DNA of 64,000 bases from Thalassotalea agarivorans (GTDB taxonomy: Bacteria; Pseudomonadota; Gammaproteobacteria; Enterobacterales; Alteromonadaceae): assembly GCF_030295955.1 (NCBI RefSeq), contig NZ_AP027363.1:744001-808000 (forward strand), given 5' to 3'. Positions 26,610-36,097 of this stretch are shown here, one piece after another (position 1 is the stretch's first letter; each line of letters starts with the position of its first letter). The notes beneath the pieces are model-generated. The model did not search any database. It saw nothing but the letters and a program-made list of their open reading frames with translations, and was not told where the DNA came from. A program made the position numbers and the translations under genes.

Positions 26610-28124
26610 ATGCCATTATCATTAGAACATCATTTCACACCATTTAGAGAAAACACCATTGGTGAGCAATTGTCACATGACATTGCGGGCAAAACGCAGC
26701 AAGTTGTTTATGCCGATTGGACGGCAAGCGGCCGACTCTATCAACCGATTGAAGATTACTTGAGCCAAGTCCTTGGTCCCTATGTCGCTAACACACATAC
26801 TGAAACCAACCTTACTGGTACCACAATGACCAACGCTTATCACGAAGCGCAAATGGTCATAAAACAACATGTAAACGCCTGTGAAAATGATGTGCTCATT
26901 ACTGATGGTGCGGGCATGACAGCGGTTATTAATAAGTTTCAACGTATACTAGGTATTCGCATTCCAGAGCGGATGCAGTCGCAAGTACATTTTGATGATA
27001 TTGATAAGCCAGTGGTCTTTATCACACACATGGAACACCATTCCAATCAAACGTCTTGGAACGAATGTGATGTAACGTTAGAAATCGTTAATCCCGATGA
27101 AAATGGATTGCCGTCATTGCAACATCTCGAAGCACTGTTGCAACAATACCAAGATCGAAAGATGAAAATAGGCTCTTTTACAGCCTGCTCAAACGTGACA
27201 GGAATTAAAACGCCTTATCATGAAATGGCGGCCATGATGCACAAGCATAACGGTTTATGTTTTGTCGATTTTGCGTGCTCTGCACCTTATGTTGATATCG
27301 ATATGCACCCAGCAGATTCTGCTAGGTCTCTAGATGCCATTTATTTTTCCCCACACAAATTTTTAGGCGGTCCAGGCAGTAGTGGCGTACTGCTTTTCAA
27401 CAAAAGTTTATATAAAAACAAAGTCCCAGATCATCCAGGTGGCGGCACAGTAACATGGACCAACCCGTGGGGTAAGCACAGCTTTTACGACAATATTGAA
27501 GCGCGTGAAGATGGCGGTACACCTGGCTTTTTACAATGTATTCGCACGGCTTTGGCGATTAAGGTTAAAGATGCGATGGGCGTAGATAACATCCTTGCAA
27601 GGGAGTCTGACATTATCGACTATGTTATGTCAGCGCTTGATAAGAATGATCGCGTTGTCATGCTAGAAGAAAACATTAAAAACCGCCTAGCCATAGTGTC
27701 ATTTTATGTCCCAGGTGTGCATCATAATTTGGTCGTACGCCTGTTAAATGACAAGTTTGGTGTTCAAACACGTGGCGGTTGTTCATGTGCAGGTACCTAT
27801 GGCCATATTCTACTGAATGTTGATCAAGACCATTCAAATAGAATTACAGAGCAAATTGATTCGGGTGATTTTGCTGAAAAGCCAGGTTGGATTCGTGCCT
27901 CATTTCACCCAACCATGACAAATAAAGAAATCGCCTATGTGGTCGATGCGATTAACCAAGTCACTGCAAATATTGAACAATGGGGCAAAGGCTATAAGTT
28001 CAATCCTGCGACAGGTGACTTTGAAAACCACAACATTGCTATCGAGTACCCAACATTATCCGACTTCGACGCTTTATCTGGCAACCCGCCTAAAAAAGGC
28101 AAACTGTTCAAACTATTCGGTTAA
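26610..28124 (+). CDS. aminotransferase class V-fold PLP enzyme (cysteine desulfurase/selenocysteine lyase-like)
   Basis: 504 residues, larger than IscS/SufS. VYADWTASGRLYQPIE near the N-terminus is the class V substrate loop; CFVDFACSAPYVDIDMH and FSPHKFLGGPGSSGVLLF near 247 give the PLP Asp and Schiff-base Lys. The mobile-loop segment TRGGCSCAGTYGH near 388 holds two Cys, either of which could receive sulfur as in desulfurases. No Isc/Suf partner is nearby, so it is probably not the main Fe-S enzyme; the substrate is unknown. Palindrome element copy 2 starts 8 nt after its stop. Confidence 0.85.
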   Translation: MPLSLEHHFTPFRENTIGEQLSHDIAGKTQQVVYADWTASGRLYQPIEDYLSQVLGPYVANTHTETNLTGTTMTNAYHEAQMVIKQHVNACENDVLITDGAGMTAVINKFQRILGIRIPERMQSQVHFDDIDKPVVFITHMEHHSNQTSWNECDVTLEIVNPDENGLPSLQHLEALLQQYQDRKMKIGSFTACSNVTGIKTPYHEMAAMMHKHNGLCFVDFACSAPYVDIDMHPADSARSLDAIYFSPHKFLGGPGSSGVLLFNKSLYKNKVPDHPGGGTVTWTNPWGKHSFYDNIEAREDGGTPGFLQCIRTALAIKVKDAMGVDNILARESDIIDYVMSALDKNDRVVMLEENIKNRLAIVSFYVPGVHHNLVVRLLNDKFGVQTRGGCSCAGTYGHILLNVDQDHSNRITEQIDSGDFAEKPGWIRASFHPTMTNKEIAYVVDAINQVTANIEQWGKGYKFNPATGDFENHNIAIEYPTLSDFDALSGNPPKKGKLFKLFG

Positions 28125-28131
28125 CCAAAAC

Positions 28132-28306
28132 ATTTGGGGTCAGAACATGTTCTGACCCCAAATATAATCTATACAATTCTGAATCAATAGAATAAAGCAC
28201 CTATAAGCTGCGGCCTAAGGCTTGTTTCTAGAAAAATTAAAGGTGATTTTCTTATTCGATAAGTGAGTTAGAACAGCTGGGGTCAGAACATGTTCTGACC
28301 CCAAAT
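28132..28306. repeat. paired-palindrome element, copy 2
   Basis: Perfect left palindrome 28132-28163 (ATTT-flanked) and right palindrome core 28279-28302 plus AAAT, preceded by GCT. Half-site GGGGTCAGAACA in both. About 115 bp of interior. It lies between two convergent genes, 8 nt from the left stop and 2 nt from the right stop. Confidence 0.93.
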
Positions 28307-28307
28307 A

Positions 28308-28871
28308 TTAGAAATAAATAATCATTTCCGCGGCTTCGCAGTGACAATCAAATCCGCACAAGATGCATTCGTATCCAGCTAGTGCGTCTTCTCGCCATTT
28401 ATCTGGGTGTGATTTAACATGTTTACCGCCGCAGCGCTCAAAGTAAGCAACAGCGCTATTGTTCGGACTTTGTTTCCACAAATGCGCAACACCAGCTTGC
28501 GCTCCTTGTAGTTTTAGTTGATCAATTGAGGCATTAAGCAAAGATTTGCCCAAGCCATATCCGCGATAAGATGAATCAACGGTCGCACATTTAAAATAGG
28601 CGACATGTTGCGGCTCTACTTGCCATAGGTCCGGTGTATTCCAGTTATCGATATGCCATTGCTCATTTGCGTAGGTTATTCGAAATCCAACCAGCTTATC
28701 CTGATCGTACGCTACAAAATTGGCATTGATATCATTCTTAATTCCTTTAGTGTACCAACTAGCTAAATTTTCTTTGGTTAAGTAGCCATCGCCATGGACA
28801 AAGTTCCCAAGCGCGATAACGCGTTCAAAATCTTCTGGCTCCATTTGACGATATTCAATGGTCTTTTGCAT
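28308..28871 (-). CDS. GNAT family N-acetyltransferase with C-terminal cysteine cluster
   Basis: 187 residues. The acetyl-CoA site is seen as AYFKCATVDSSYRGYGLGKSLLNASIDQLKLQG near 96-128 (R/Q-x-x-G-x-G/A pattern), followed by NNSAVAYFERCGGKHV typical of GNAT motif B. The last residues hold CILCGFDCHCEAAEMIIYF, a C-x2-C-x3-C-x-C cluster not part of the standard fold. Substrate unknown. Divergent from the FAD oxidoreductase, about 95 bp apart. Confidence 0.82.
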   Translation of the reverse strand: MQKTIEYRQMEPEDFERVIALGNFVHGDGYLTKENLASWYTKGIKNDINANFVAYDQDKLVGFRITYANEQWHIDNWNTPDLWQVEPQHVAYFKCATVDSSYRGYGLGKSLLNASIDQLKLQGAQAGVAHLWKQSPNNSAVAYFERCGGKHVKSHPDKWREDALAGYECILCGFDCHCEAAEMIIYF

Positions 28872-28966
28872 GTTGTGATTACCTAACTGAAAAACACGAT
28901 GGATAATACCAATTGCGATTAAAATTTAATAGAATGAGTCTACACTTTCTTTAATTAGAACTCGCT

Positions 28967-30304
28967 TTGTACGACCCCTTAACCACATCAAAACTAGCCA
29001 ATAAGCAACCGCTCGCCGATAGCTATTGGGCATCTACAGTGCCTTCAGCGCAGCTACGCACCAAACCATTAGCAACAGATATCTCAACCGACGTATTAAT
29101 TATTGGCGCCGGTTATACCGGTATGTCATGTGCGCTGCATTTGGCAGAACAACATCATATTGAAGCGACTGTGATAGACGCTAATAGTGTTGCGTGGGGG
29201 TGCAGCAGTCGTAACGCTGGTTTTGTGCTTCATTCATCGGGGCGAAAAAGCTTCTCGCAAATGCAGCAGCAATGGGGCGAAGACACCATGCGTGCGGTGC
29301 ACGCTGAAATGCTTGAAGGCGTAGAACGTTTAAATCAACTTATAGCGCGCGGCATCGACTGCGAGCAACAATCACCAGGCTATTTAAAGCTTGCTCATAG
29401 GCCGCGTTACTTTGAGCAGTTGAAAGCGCAGGCTGAACTTCAAAAAAAGATGTTCAATGTTGATGTAGACATTCTTTCGCGAGATCAGTTGCACCAGCAG
29501 TACGCAGCCGATCAAAATGCTTATGGGGCAATCAGGTTTGCTAAGGGCTATGGTTTAAACCCAATTAAACTCGCGCTTGGTTACAAAGACCTATTAAGCC
29601 AAGTAAATGTCTCTATCTATAGCGACACACCTGCGCTTTCAATTGAGAAACAAAACCACGGCCATATAGTACATACGCCACAGGGCAATATTCGCGCCAA
29701 AAAAATAGTATTGGCAAGTAATGGTTATACGCCAAAAGGCTTGCACCCTGTGCTTAACAACAAAACGCTACCTGTGTTATCTCAAGTGATAGTCACGCGG
29801 CCACTAACAGACCAAGAGCTGTCGCTTTGTCAATTGCAAACTAACCAAGTGATCATGGATACGAGGGCTTTAAAATATTACTACCGAAAGCTACCAGACA
29901 AGCGGATTCTGTTTGGCGGTCGCGGCGCTATCACAGGAAAAAGCGCAGAAGATCCTTACTATGCAGAGCGTTTATTAGCGGTATTAAAATCAAGTTATCC
30001 TTCGCTAAAACATGTTAGCGTAGATTATGCGTGGGCAGGGTGGATTTCAGTCGCATTAGATGAAATTCCGCATGTTTACCAAAATGCGGAAAACAATGTA
30101 TTTTACGCCACCGGATACTGCGGTAGCGGTGTGAGCTTTACCTGCCAAGCAGGCAAACGCTTAGCGGATAAAGTCGCAGGAAGTGCGGTGCCTAATATTC
30201 CTTTATACCAAACCCCTTTACCCCATTTTCCACTCCCCGCATTTCGCCGCGTTGGGCAATGGGCCTATTTTCAATATGGGCGATTTAAAGACGCGTATTT
30301 TTAG
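28967..30304 (+). CDS. FAD-dependent amine/amino-acid oxidoreductase (DAO family, PuuB-like)
   Basis: 445 residues. Rossmann FAD motif DVLIIGAGYTGMSCALHLAE near 42-61, WGCSSRNAGFVLHSSG near 77, and C-terminal FYATGYCGSGVSFTCQAGKRLADKV complete the DAO pattern. Similarity is greatest to gamma-glutamylputrescine oxidase-type proteins, so polyamine or amine oxidation is possible but no puu genes are near. The start is TTG at 28967 with no convincing ribosome site. The heptamer array lies 56 nt after the stop. Confidence 0.82.
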   Translation: MYDPLTTSKLANKQPLADSYWASTVPSAQLRTKPLATDISTDVLIIGAGYTGMSCALHLAEQHHIEATVIDANSVAWGCSSRNAGFVLHSSGRKSFSQMQQQWGEDTMRAVHAEMLEGVERLNQLIARGIDCEQQSPGYLKLAHRPRYFEQLKAQAELQKKMFNVDVDILSRDQLHQQYAADQNAYGAIRFAKGYGLNPIKLALGYKDLLSQVNVSIYSDTPALSIEKQNHGHIVHTPQGNIRAKKIVLASNGYTPKGLHPVLNNKTLPVLSQVIVTRPLTDQELSLCQLQTNQVIMDTRALKYYYRKLPDKRILFGGRGAITGKSAEDPYYAERLLAVLKSSYPSLKHVSVDYAWAGWISVALDEIPHVYQNAENNVFYATGYCGSGVSFTCQAGKRLADKVAGSAVPNIPLYQTPLPHFPLPAFRRVGQWAYFQYGRFKDAYF

Positions 30305-30359
30305 CTATTTCAGACCATAAAATGATTGACTAATGCGACTAACAAATTAACCTATAGCC

Positions 30360-30485
30360 GAAGCCCGAAGCCCGAAGCCCGAAGCCCGAAGCCCGAAGCC
30401 CGAAGCCCGAAGCCCGAAGCCCGAAGCCCGAAGCCCGAAGCCCGAAGCCCGAAGCCCGAAGCCCGAAGCCCGAAGCCCGAAGCCC
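30360..30485. repeat. GAAGCCC heptamer tandem array, 18 perfect copies
   Basis: Eighteen uninterrupted copies of the 7-mer GAAGCCC (126 bp), preceded by a partial AGCC. It lies between the FAD oxidoreductase stop and the folA ribosome site. G+C content is far above its neighbours. All six frames remain open across it, producing PEARSPK-type artefact peptides on plus and GFGLRAS-type on minus. Such arrays vary by slippage. Confidence 0.98.
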
Positions 30486-30499
30486 AGAAGAGAATTAAT

Positions 30500-30991
30500 A
30501 TGACCATACTGTCGATGATTGTTGCCCACGCTGATAATCGTATTATTGGTAAAGACAACGATATGCCATGGCATTTACCCGCCGATTTGGCCTATTTTAA
30601 GAAAACAACGTTAGGTAAGCCTGTGGTAATGGGACGTAAGACATATGAGTCGATAGGTCGCCCTTTACCAGGTCGCCAAAACATTGTGATCACGCGCGAT
30701 CCTAATTACGCGGTTGATGGTGTTACCGTGGTTAATTCAATCGATCAAGCGTTGCAACAGGCCGGTGATGTAGAAGAGATTATGGTGATAGGTGGTGGTG
30801 CAATTTACGCACATTGCTTACCGAGCGCAGATAAACTTTATGTTACCCATATAGAAGCGACTATTGAAGGGGATACACAATTTCCAGCCTATGATACAGC
30901 GCAGCAATGGCAGTTGATTGAAGAAACACCGTTTACTGCTGACGAAAAGAATGCTTACAATTTAAGATTTTGTGTTTATCAGCGCAGTTAG
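30500..30991 (+). CDS. folA: dihydrofolate reductase
   Basis: 163 residues from the ATG that follows AGAAGAGA; E. coli has 159. MTILSMIVAHADNRIIGKDNDMPWHLPADLAYFKKTT carries the substrate Asp and the flexible loop, VMGRKTYESIGRPLPGRQNIVITR the NADPH arm, and VIGGGAIYAHCLPSADKLYVTHI the second glycine motif. Reduces dihydrofolate to tetrahydrofolate. The same frame extends back to TTG at 30326 through the repeat array because 18 units keep phase; that extension has no ribosome site and is not counted. Confidence 0.96.
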   Translation: MTILSMIVAHADNRIIGKDNDMPWHLPADLAYFKKTTLGKPVVMGRKTYESIGRPLPGRQNIVITRDPNYAVDGVTVVNSIDQALQQAGDVEEIMVIGGGAIYAHCLPSADKLYVTHIEATIEGDTQFPAYDTAQQWQLIEETPFTADEKNAYNLRFCVYQRS

Positions 30992-31012
30992 TATGGCGCG
31001 CACAAACTTTAC

Positions 31013-31042
31013 AAAAGCCCGAGATAAAATCGGGCTTTTTTA
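31013..31042 (+). terminator. Rho-independent terminator of folA
   Basis: AAAAGCCCGA / TCGGGCTTTT stem with a seven-base A-rich loop and T tail. Confidence 0.92.
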
Positions 31043-31101
31043 ATTGTAAAAAAAATGTAGCGATATAAGATGGTTGCTCCCACATCAAAAGGACGAAATA
31101 A

Positions 31102-32535
31102 ATGAAAATAAAAGGGGCGATTATCTTTTCAATCGCGAGCATTTTTTCTCATCTCAGTCATGCACAGCAATCTCCAGTCGAAGCGTGCCACATTGAGGGT
31201 ATCAAGGCTAAAGTCCAATGTGGCAGCCTTACGGTTCCGCAAGACTACGCACAAAAAGATGGTGAGACACTCGAAATAAATTTTGCGGTGTTACCGGCGA
31301 TCGACAATAGTCAATATAACGAGCCATTAATGTTTCTAGCAGGTGGTCCAGGGCAAGCCGCTGCTGAATTATCACCAATGATTAATCGTGTTTTTTATGA
31401 TATCCGTAAAACGCGCGATATTATCTTAGTGGATCAACGTGGCACAGGTAGGTCTTCACCGCTAGCTTGTTTAGAAAATATCGAACTTGACCCTTATATC
31501 CTCATTCCTGAAAATCTAACGACCACTGAAATTCAACAATGTCTTGATGCCCTGCCGTCTGATTTAAGTCATTACACCTCGGAAAATGCTATTCGAGATT
31601 TTGACGCAGTACGCGCCGCATTAGGCCATGAAAAAGTGCACATTTATGGTGGCTCTTATGGCACCCGCGCCGCATTGGTTTATATGAGGCTATTTCCCGA
31701 GTCACTGCAAACGGTAACGCTCGACAGTGTAGGGCCTGTTGAAGTACCTATTGGTTTATTTGGTCAAAGTGCATCACGTTCATTTGATTTGCTACTTAAA
31801 CACTGTAAAGAAGATGCCGCCTGTAATAACGCTTTTCCTAACCTAAGGGGCGACTTTGATGCCGTTGTTGCAGCACTTAAAGAAAGCCCGATTGAAGTGA
31901 CGATTCCGCATCCAACACTGGGCACACCTACGCGTTTTGTGATCAGTAAATCTCGCTTAATTAGTACGGTGAGACTGCAACTATATTCAACTCGTGGCAG
32001 ATATATGGTGCCGCTAATTATTAGCCAAGCAGCACAGGGCAATTACTTGCCTTTAGCAGGCCTTGTTGCTCAGTCGGCTGAAGGGTTAGGCATGTATGTC
32101 GGTTTAACCTTTAACATAGTGTGCAGTGAAGATTTGCCTAGAGTCACAGAGCAAATGAAGACAACTGATGCTGATAACACCTTTGGTCAAGATGATAGCC
32201 ACTCCGCGTTTAACGTTGCTTGTTCAGTTTGGCCGAAATATCAGGTGGATGAGGCATTTTATGAACCAGTCACTGCAAACATTCCAACGCTTATTTTATC
32301 TGGAAATTTAGACCCAGTAACACCTCCGTCTAATGGCGATTTTCCAGCAAAGACTTTGCCAAACAATAAACATATCGTGCTTGAACATGCATCTCATACG
32401 GTTGCAATGAGCACTTGTGCGTCAGATTTAGTCGCCCAGTTTGTTAAAGAGCAAGATCCTAAAGCACTTGATGAAAGTTGTTTAGCGCTCATCGAAAAAC
32501 CTAGCTTCATGACTAGCTTAAACAGTGATTTATAA
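31102..32535 (+). CDS. secreted alpha/beta-hydrolase, S33 / tripeptidyl-aminopeptidase-like
   Basis: 477 residues with a signal peptide cleaved probably after SHA (IFSIASIFSHLSHA). FLAGGPGQAAAE holds the oxyanion-hole HGGPG-type motif, VDQRGTGRSSPL follows, and GGSYGTRAAL near 183 carries the nucleophilic Ser. A C-terminal TAP-like region gives the Asp in SGNLDPVTPP (near 404) and the His in HASHTVAM (near 431). Four or more Cys suggest disulfides. Probable periplasmic aminopeptidase for N-terminal Pro or tripeptides. The ABC exporter starts 9 nt downstream. Confidence 0.88.
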   Translation: MKIKGAIIFSIASIFSHLSHAQQSPVEACHIEGIKAKVQCGSLTVPQDYAQKDGETLEINFAVLPAIDNSQYNEPLMFLAGGPGQAAAELSPMINRVFYDIRKTRDIILVDQRGTGRSSPLACLENIELDPYILIPENLTTTEIQQCLDALPSDLSHYTSENAIRDFDAVRAALGHEKVHIYGGSYGTRAALVYMRLFPESLQTVTLDSVGPVEVPIGLFGQSASRSFDLLLKHCKEDAACNNAFPNLRGDFDAVVAALKESPIEVTIPHPTLGTPTRFVISKSRLISTVRLQLYSTRGRYMVPLIISQAAQGNYLPLAGLVAQSAEGLGMYVGLTFNIVCSEDLPRVTEQMKTTDADNTFGQDDSHSAFNVACSVWPKYQVDEAFYEPVTANIPTLILSGNLDPVTPPSNGDFPAKTLPNNKHIVLEHASHTVAMSTCASDLVAQFVKEQDPKALDESCLALIEKPSFMTSLNSDL

Positions 32536-32544
32536 GGAATAAAA

Positions 32545-33279
32545 ATGATCGAAGTAAACAATTTACACAAATCGTTTAAATCATTGAAAGCTCTCGATGG
32601 TTTGTCGTTTACCGCAAAAGACGGTGAAATCACGGGCCTTTTAGGCCCAAATGGCGCAGGTAAAACAACGTGTTTGCGCACTATTTATGGATTGTTAAAG
32701 GCCGACCAAGGCATTACCACCGTGGACGGTATTGATGTCGCCAAGCAGCCGTTAGACGTGCGCAAGCGTTTGGGAATTTTTCCTGATAAATTCGGCTTAT
32801 TTGAACGCTTAACTGCATATGAACAGATTGATTATTTTGCCAGTATTCAAGGCTTATCTGGTAAAACAAAAAAAGAAGCGATTGAGCGCGTGATTGCTGA
32901 TTTAGAAATGGAAGAACTTGCGCACAGAAAAACACAAGGCTTCTCACAAGGGCAGCGCATGAAGGTAACATTAGCACAGGCGCTTGTGCACAAACCGCAA
33001 AATTTTGTGTTAGATGAACCAACGCGAGGCCTCGATGTGATGAGTACGCGCGTATTAAGAAACTACCTTTCTAAGTTTAAAGAACATGGCCATTGCATTT
33101 TGTTTTCCTCTCATGTGATGCAAGAAGTTGCAGCATTGTGTGATCGCGTGATCATCGTTGCCAACGGCAAACTTGCGGCGCAAGGAACACCGGAAGAATT
33201 GTGTAAACTTGCTGGCGAAACACATTTAGAAGAAGCGTTTGTGAAAATTATTGGTTCAGATGAGGGGATAGCAGCATGA
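32545..33279 (+). CDS. ABC transporter ATP-binding protein (NatA-like)
   Basis: 244 residues, full ABC domain: Walker A GLLGPNGAGKTTCLRTI near 33, Q-loop LGIFPDKFGLF, signature GFSQGQRMKVTLAQALV near 133 (SQGQ rather than SGGQ), Walker B FVLDEPTRGLD, H-loop FSSHVMQE. Resembles NatA, the ATPase of a sodium-extruding exporter. The 3' end overlaps the permease gene by 4 nt, so the two form one exporter. Substrate not shown by sequence. Confidence 0.9.
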   Translation: MIEVNNLHKSFKSLKALDGLSFTAKDGEITGLLGPNGAGKTTCLRTIYGLLKADQGITTVDGIDVAKQPLDVRKRLGIFPDKFGLFERLTAYEQIDYFASIQGLSGKTKKEAIERVIADLEMEELAHRKTQGFSQGQRMKVTLAQALVHKPQNFVLDEPTRGLDVMSTRVLRNYLSKFKEHGHCILFSSHVMQEVAALCDRVIIVANGKLAAQGTPEELCKLAGETHLEEAFVKIIGSDEGIAA

Positions 33280-34439
33280 TGCAATTTAACGCGTTACTGT
33301 TTAAAGAGCTAAAAGAAGCCTTTCGAGACAAAAGAGCACTTGCTGCGGCCTTGATGCTGGCGTTAATGGCGCCTGTGATGATTTTTGCCATCTCAAAAAT
33401 GGCGATAAAGGAAGCTGTTGAAAAGCCTGATATCTTTATTAATGTTACGGGCGCCGAGTATGCACCAAAGCTGATTGAAGCAATGGCGAAAGAAAATATT
33501 TTGTTGCTTAGTGATGTGCCACAAGATAAACAAACTTTGTGGCAAGAACGTGATGTAAGATTAACGATTCCTGAGTCTTTTGCTGAAGATATGGTCGCAG
33601 GTAAACAAATTAAAATGACTTTATCTGCTGACTATAGCGACAATGCATTGCGCTCGCCTCTGCGCCGAATAAAAAATACCATTAATGGCTATTCTCGCAA
33701 TATAGGTTATCGTCGCATGATGGTGCGCGGTATTGACGTGAAGTTGATGCAACCAATCAATTTGATTGAGTTTGATGAAGCGGTGCCAAGTTCCAATGCG
33801 ATGTTTATCTCAATGTTGTTAGGCATCTATTTGCTTATGGCTGCTTTCATGTCGGGCCTGAGTGTCGCTATTGACTCAAGTGCCGGAGAAAGAGAGCGCA
33901 ATGTGTTAGAGGTGATTTTATGTCAACCAGTGAAAACTCTAAACATCGTATTGGCCAAACTAAGCTGTGCCAGTTTAATTGCGGTCATCGGTGTAGTACT
34001 TACGTTGGTGCTCACTAGTGTTGCGGTGAGTTTTATCGACTTAACCACCATTGGCGCAACCTTTACACTTGACGGTTATACCATTGCTGTATTGGTCGCT
34101 TTGTTGTTGCCAATTTGTTTGTTTGCTAGCGCCTTACAGTTATTTTTTGCATTTCAAGCAAAAAGCTTTAAAGAAGCGCAATCAACAGTCTCTATGATCA
34201 TTATTCTACCGGCCCTAATACCGGCTGCCTTAACCTTTATTCAAGACAAGCCAAAATGGTTGGAATGGGCACCAATATCGGGACAATATTTATTGATGGA
34301 AGATCTGTTTAAGGCTGTACCGATTAATATGGAAATGCTCTTTTTTACAGGGGTTGTTACCCTAGTTATGACGGTGGTACTCGTACAAACGATGGCGAAA
34401 AAGCTCACCTCAGAAAAAACAGTTTTGGCATTGAGTTAA
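33276..34439 (+). CDS. ABC transporter permease (NatB/ABC-2 type)
   Basis: 387 residues: an N-terminal helix (LAAALMLALMAPVMIFAIS), a large extracytoplasmic domain (about 45-175), then five or six helices from about 180. The GERERNVLEVILCQPVKTLNIVLAKL loop is the conserved ABC-2 cytoplasmic coupling segment. Partner of the upstream ATPase. NatAB in Bacillus pumps Na+, but ABC-2 members export varied substrates, so this is a class assignment. Followed by a strong terminator. Confidence 0.88.
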   Translation: MMQFNALLFKELKEAFRDKRALAAALMLALMAPVMIFAISKMAIKEAVEKPDIFINVTGAEYAPKLIEAMAKENILLLSDVPQDKQTLWQERDVRLTIPESFAEDMVAGKQIKMTLSADYSDNALRSPLRRIKNTINGYSRNIGYRRMMVRGIDVKLMQPINLIEFDEAVPSSNAMFISMLLGIYLLMAAFMSGLSVAIDSSAGERERNVLEVILCQPVKTLNIVLAKLSCASLIAVIGVVLTLVLTSVAVSFIDLTTIGATFTLDGYTIAVLVALLLPICLFASALQLFFAFQAKSFKEAQSTVSMIIILPALIPAALTFIQDKPKWLEWAPISGQYLLMEDLFKAVPINMEMLFFTGVVTLVMTVVLVQTMAKKLTSEKTVLALS

Positions 34440-34460
34440 TCTACAAAGCAATGTTTTAAA

Positions 34461-34488
34461 TAAAGGCGGACAATCCGCCTTTATTTTT
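34461..34488 (+). terminator. Rho-independent terminator of the natAB-like operon
   Basis: AAAGGCGGA / TCCGCCTTT stem, CAA loop, then TTATTTTTG. Confidence 0.92.
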
Positions 34489-34768
34489 GTTTACGCGCCT
34501 ATAAATTGAATTAAATTTCATATTTGTTTTATTTTATTGTTTATAATTCTATCTTGTTGGATTTTTACTGTCTTTTGTGCGAAACTGCTTGAGTGAGTCG
34601 TGTATTTTCCTAGTCGGTTTATGTAAAAATAAGCTAAGGGATAACACAATTGTCGTATACAAATAGCGCCTATTGAGGCAAAATAGCGCGCAGAAATTTT
34701 ATTCGATTTACACTACCTAAATTTAAAGTCTAAAGCCTGTCTTTAGCCACCAATTTTGAGGAATTACC
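34489..34768 (+). other. 280-bp AT-rich leader of glyA
   Basis: No ORF. A TATAAT occurs near 34550 and GAGGAATT precedes the glyA ATG. A short GCCTATTGAGGC inverted repeat lies near 34668. Long leaders before glyA carry PurR/MetR-type control in E. coli, but I see no clear site here. Confidence 0.4.
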
Positions 34769-36025
34769 ATGTTGAAACGCGATATGAATATTGCTGATTA
34801 CGATGCTGAACTTTTTGCAGCAATGGAAAAAGAAGTTGCCCGCCAAGAAGCGCACGTAGAGCTTATTGCGTCTGAAAACTATTGTAGCCCACGCGTGCTA
34901 GAAGCGCAGGGTTCACAGTTAACAAACAAATATGCTGAAGGTTACCCTGGAAAGCGTTATTACGGCGGTTGTGAGTATGTAGATGTTGCAGAGCAACTTG
35001 CAATTGAACGCGCGAAAGAATTGTTCGGCGCTGAATATGCAAACGTACAACCACATGCTGGTTCACAAGCTAATGCCGCAGTTTTTCAAGCATTAGTTAC
35101 ACCAGGTGCAAAAGTACTTGGTATGAGCTTAGCGCACGGTGGTCACTTAACGCATGGTTCACATGTTAACTTTTCAGGTAAATTGTACGAAGCAATTCAA
35201 TATGGTCTTCACCCTGAAACAGGTGAAATCGACTACGACGAAGTAGAGCGTTTAGCACAAGAGCACAAGCCAGAAATGATTATCGGTGGCTTTTCAGCCT
35301 ACTCTGGTATCGTTGACTGGGCACGTATGCGTAAAATCGCAGACAGTGTTGGTGCGTACTTCATGGTTGATATGGCTCACGTTGCCGGTCTTATTGCTGC
35401 TGGCTTGTATCCAAATCCAGTACCACACGCTCATGTTGTTACAACAACAACACACAAAACACTAGCTGGCCCTCGTGGTGGTTTGATTGTGTCTGCATGT
35501 GGTGATGAGGACATCTACAAGAAATTAAATTCAGCTGTATTCCCAGGTGGTCAAGGCGGCCCATTGATGCACGTTATTGCAGCAAAAGCTGTTGCGTTTA
35601 AAGAAGCATTGGCACCAGAGTTTAAAACTTACCAGCAAAACGTTTTAGACAATGCAAAAGCGATGGTTGCTGTACTGCAAGAGCGTGGTTATAAAGTCGT
35701 ATCTAACGGTACTGACAATCACTTACTATTGCTAGACCTTATCGACAAAGATATTACAGGTAAAGATGCAGACGCTGCACTAGGTAGAGCGCACATTACT
35801 GTAAACAAAAACTCGGTACCTAACGATCCTCGTTCTCCTTTTGTAACGTCTGGTCTGCGTTTAGGTACACCAGCGATCACTCGCCGTGGTTTTGGTCTTG
35901 AAGAAACTAAAGCATTAACCGGTTGGATTTGTGACATTTTAGATGACATCGAAAATGAAGCTGTTATCGAAGAAGTAAAAGCGAAAGTGACAGAACTTTG
36001 TTCTCGCTTCCCTGTTTACGCATAA
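34769..36025 (+). CDS. glyA: serine hydroxymethyltransferase
   Basis: 418 residues, PLP enzyme converting serine and THF to glycine and 5,10-methylene-THF, the main C1 source. [20 protein letters not shown] and [41 protein letters not shown] at the N-terminus, and the PLP lysine in [18 protein letters not shown] near 230. Its codon choice is regular and the gene is highly conserved, as expected for high expression. Ends at a terminator 15 nt before nrdR. Confidence 0.98.
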   Translation: MLKRDMNIADYDAELFAAMEKEVARQEAHVELIASENYCSPRVLEAQGSQLTNKYAEGYPGKRYYGGCEYVDVAEQLAIERAKELFGAEYANVQPHAGSQANAAVFQALVTPGAKVLGMSLAHGGHLTHGSHVNFSGKLYEAIQYGLHPETGEIDYDEVERLAQEHKPEMIIGGFSAYSGIVDWARMRKIADSVGAYFMVDMAHVAGLIAAGLYPNPVPHAHVVTTTTHKTLAGPRGGLIVSACGDEDIYKKLNSAVFPGGQGGPLMHVIAAKAVAFKEALAPEFKTYQQNVLDNAKAMVAVLQERGYKVVSNGTDNHLLLLDLIDKDITGKDADAALGRAHITVNKNSVPNDPRSPFVTSGLRLGTPAITRRGFGLEETKALTGWICDILDDIENEAVIEEVKAKVTELCSRFPVYA

Positions 36026-36053
36026 GATAAAGATATTTATCAAATTTTAGTTT

Positions 36054-36083
36054 AAAATGGCCGCAAATTAGCGGCCATTTTTC
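36054..36083 (+). terminator. Rho-independent terminator of glyA
   Basis: AAATGGCCGC / GCGGCCATTT stem, AAATTA loop, T tail. It separates glyA from nrdR. Confidence 0.93.
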
Positions 36084-36097
36084 TATCTGGATTATCT

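Noticed and set aside
30360-30485. Possible CRISPR array
   Set aside because: Units are contiguous 7-mers with no spacers and no cas genes in the window.
30326-30499. N-terminal extension of folA through the heptamer repeats (PEARSPK peptide)
   Set aside because: Starts at TTG without a ribosome site, is an artefact of 18 units keeping frame, and DHFR has its own ATG with AGAAGAGA at 30500.
30347-30574. Minus-strand ORFs over the repeat array
   Set aside because: Low-complexity frames created by the repeat; no ribosome site or homology.
34663-34678. Short GCCTATTGAGGC inverted repeat in the glyA leader as a regulator site
   Set aside because: Only five paired bases; too short to support a specific operator.
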